Made by a program: the position numbers and the translations under genes. The notes under the pieces were generated by a model that saw only the letters and a list, made by a program, of their open reading frames with translations, did not search any database and was not told where the DNA came from. A DNA stretch of 34,204 nucleotides from Leptospiraceae bacterium (GTDB lineage Bacteria > Spirochaetota > Leptospiria > Leptospirales > Leptospiraceae): positions 1 through 34,204 of the forward strand of contig CANGZW010000032.1 of NCBI GenBank assembly GCA_947458405.1, read 5' to 3'. This document shows, in pieces, positions 34,187-34,204 of the stretch. Every line of letters starts with the position of its first letter. Within the stretch, counting starts at the first letter, position 1.

Positions 34187-34204
34187 ATGCCATCTTCTCA
34201 CGAC
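34187..34204 (+). CDS. First codons of a possible second Rpn-family gene (cut by window edge)
   Basis: ATG at 34187 begins M-P-S-S-H-D up to the last base of the window. The Rpn pseudogene 1 kb upstream begins M-P-D-Y-H-D, and an M-P-x-x-H-D start is typical of this nuclease family. Only six codons are visible and no clear SD sequence precedes the ATG, so this is a prediction from pattern match alone. Confidence 0.4.

Overview
The window looks like chromosomal DNA of a spirochaete, most likely a Leptospiraceae relative. It is AT-rich, with many tightly packed or overlapping minus-strand genes. Several signatures point that way: a BatC/BatD pair overlapping htpG, an MBOAT acyltransferase followed by two SGNH/DUF1574-like proteins, many short lipoproteins with degenerate lipoboxes, and a 7TMR-DISM-type histidine kinase. 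The taxonomic call is inference; no rRNA or other marker gene is present.

Layout. 1-6054 (+) is the 3' part of a giant secreted protein: about 20 Ig-like (He_PIG-type) repeats, each with a conserved cysteine pair, ending in a DUF1566/Lcl-type domain; the first copies are near-identical 570-bp tandem duplications. 6112-6597 (+) is a thioredoxin-fold protein, convergent with a membrane histidine kinase (6594-9173, -). 9284-16009 (-) is one long overlapping gene series: EpmA-like ligase, three small (lipo)proteins (one FlgO/CsgG-like), TPR BatC-like protein, BatD, and HtpG with a terminator behind it. 16020-16337 (+) is a STAS-domain protein. 16347-18815 (-) is a FecA-like TonB-dependent receptor with a good Fur-box dyad over its promoter. 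18932-22419 (-) is a three-gene overlapping MBOAT/SGNH acyl-transfer cluster. 22480-22842 (-) is an unknown small protein. 23131-24087 (+) is a MeaB/ArgK GTPase, followed by a secreted protein (24133-24945). 24946-26680 (-) is an HU / unknown / NAD(P)-binding / SH3b series. 26864-28584 (-) is an efp-mtnD-mtnB operon joining elongation factor P to two methionine-salvage enzymes. 28773-30014 (-) holds two unknown genes. 30244-33099 (+) encodes a small secreted protein and a papain-fold protease with four Fn3 domains.

The right end (33127-34204, +) is the most unusual part. An Rpn-family (transposase_31, PD-(D/E)XK) nuclease gene carries an amber codon at codon 9. It is followed, in another frame, by a separate 56-codon ORF with a strong ribosome binding site that looks like the Rpn C-terminal tail. 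Two short TGGTTCG...GCTCAC repeats sit there, and what looks like the first six codons of another Rpn gene run off the window edge.

Functional links: EpmA (15056-16009) would lysylate the EF-P encoded at 28018-28584, whose target lysine is present; the two loci are 12 kb apart. The TonB receptor is probably iron-regulated. The MBOAT and SGNH proteins probably O-acylate a surface polysaccharide. No tRNA, rRNA, CRISPR array or complete insertion sequence was seen.
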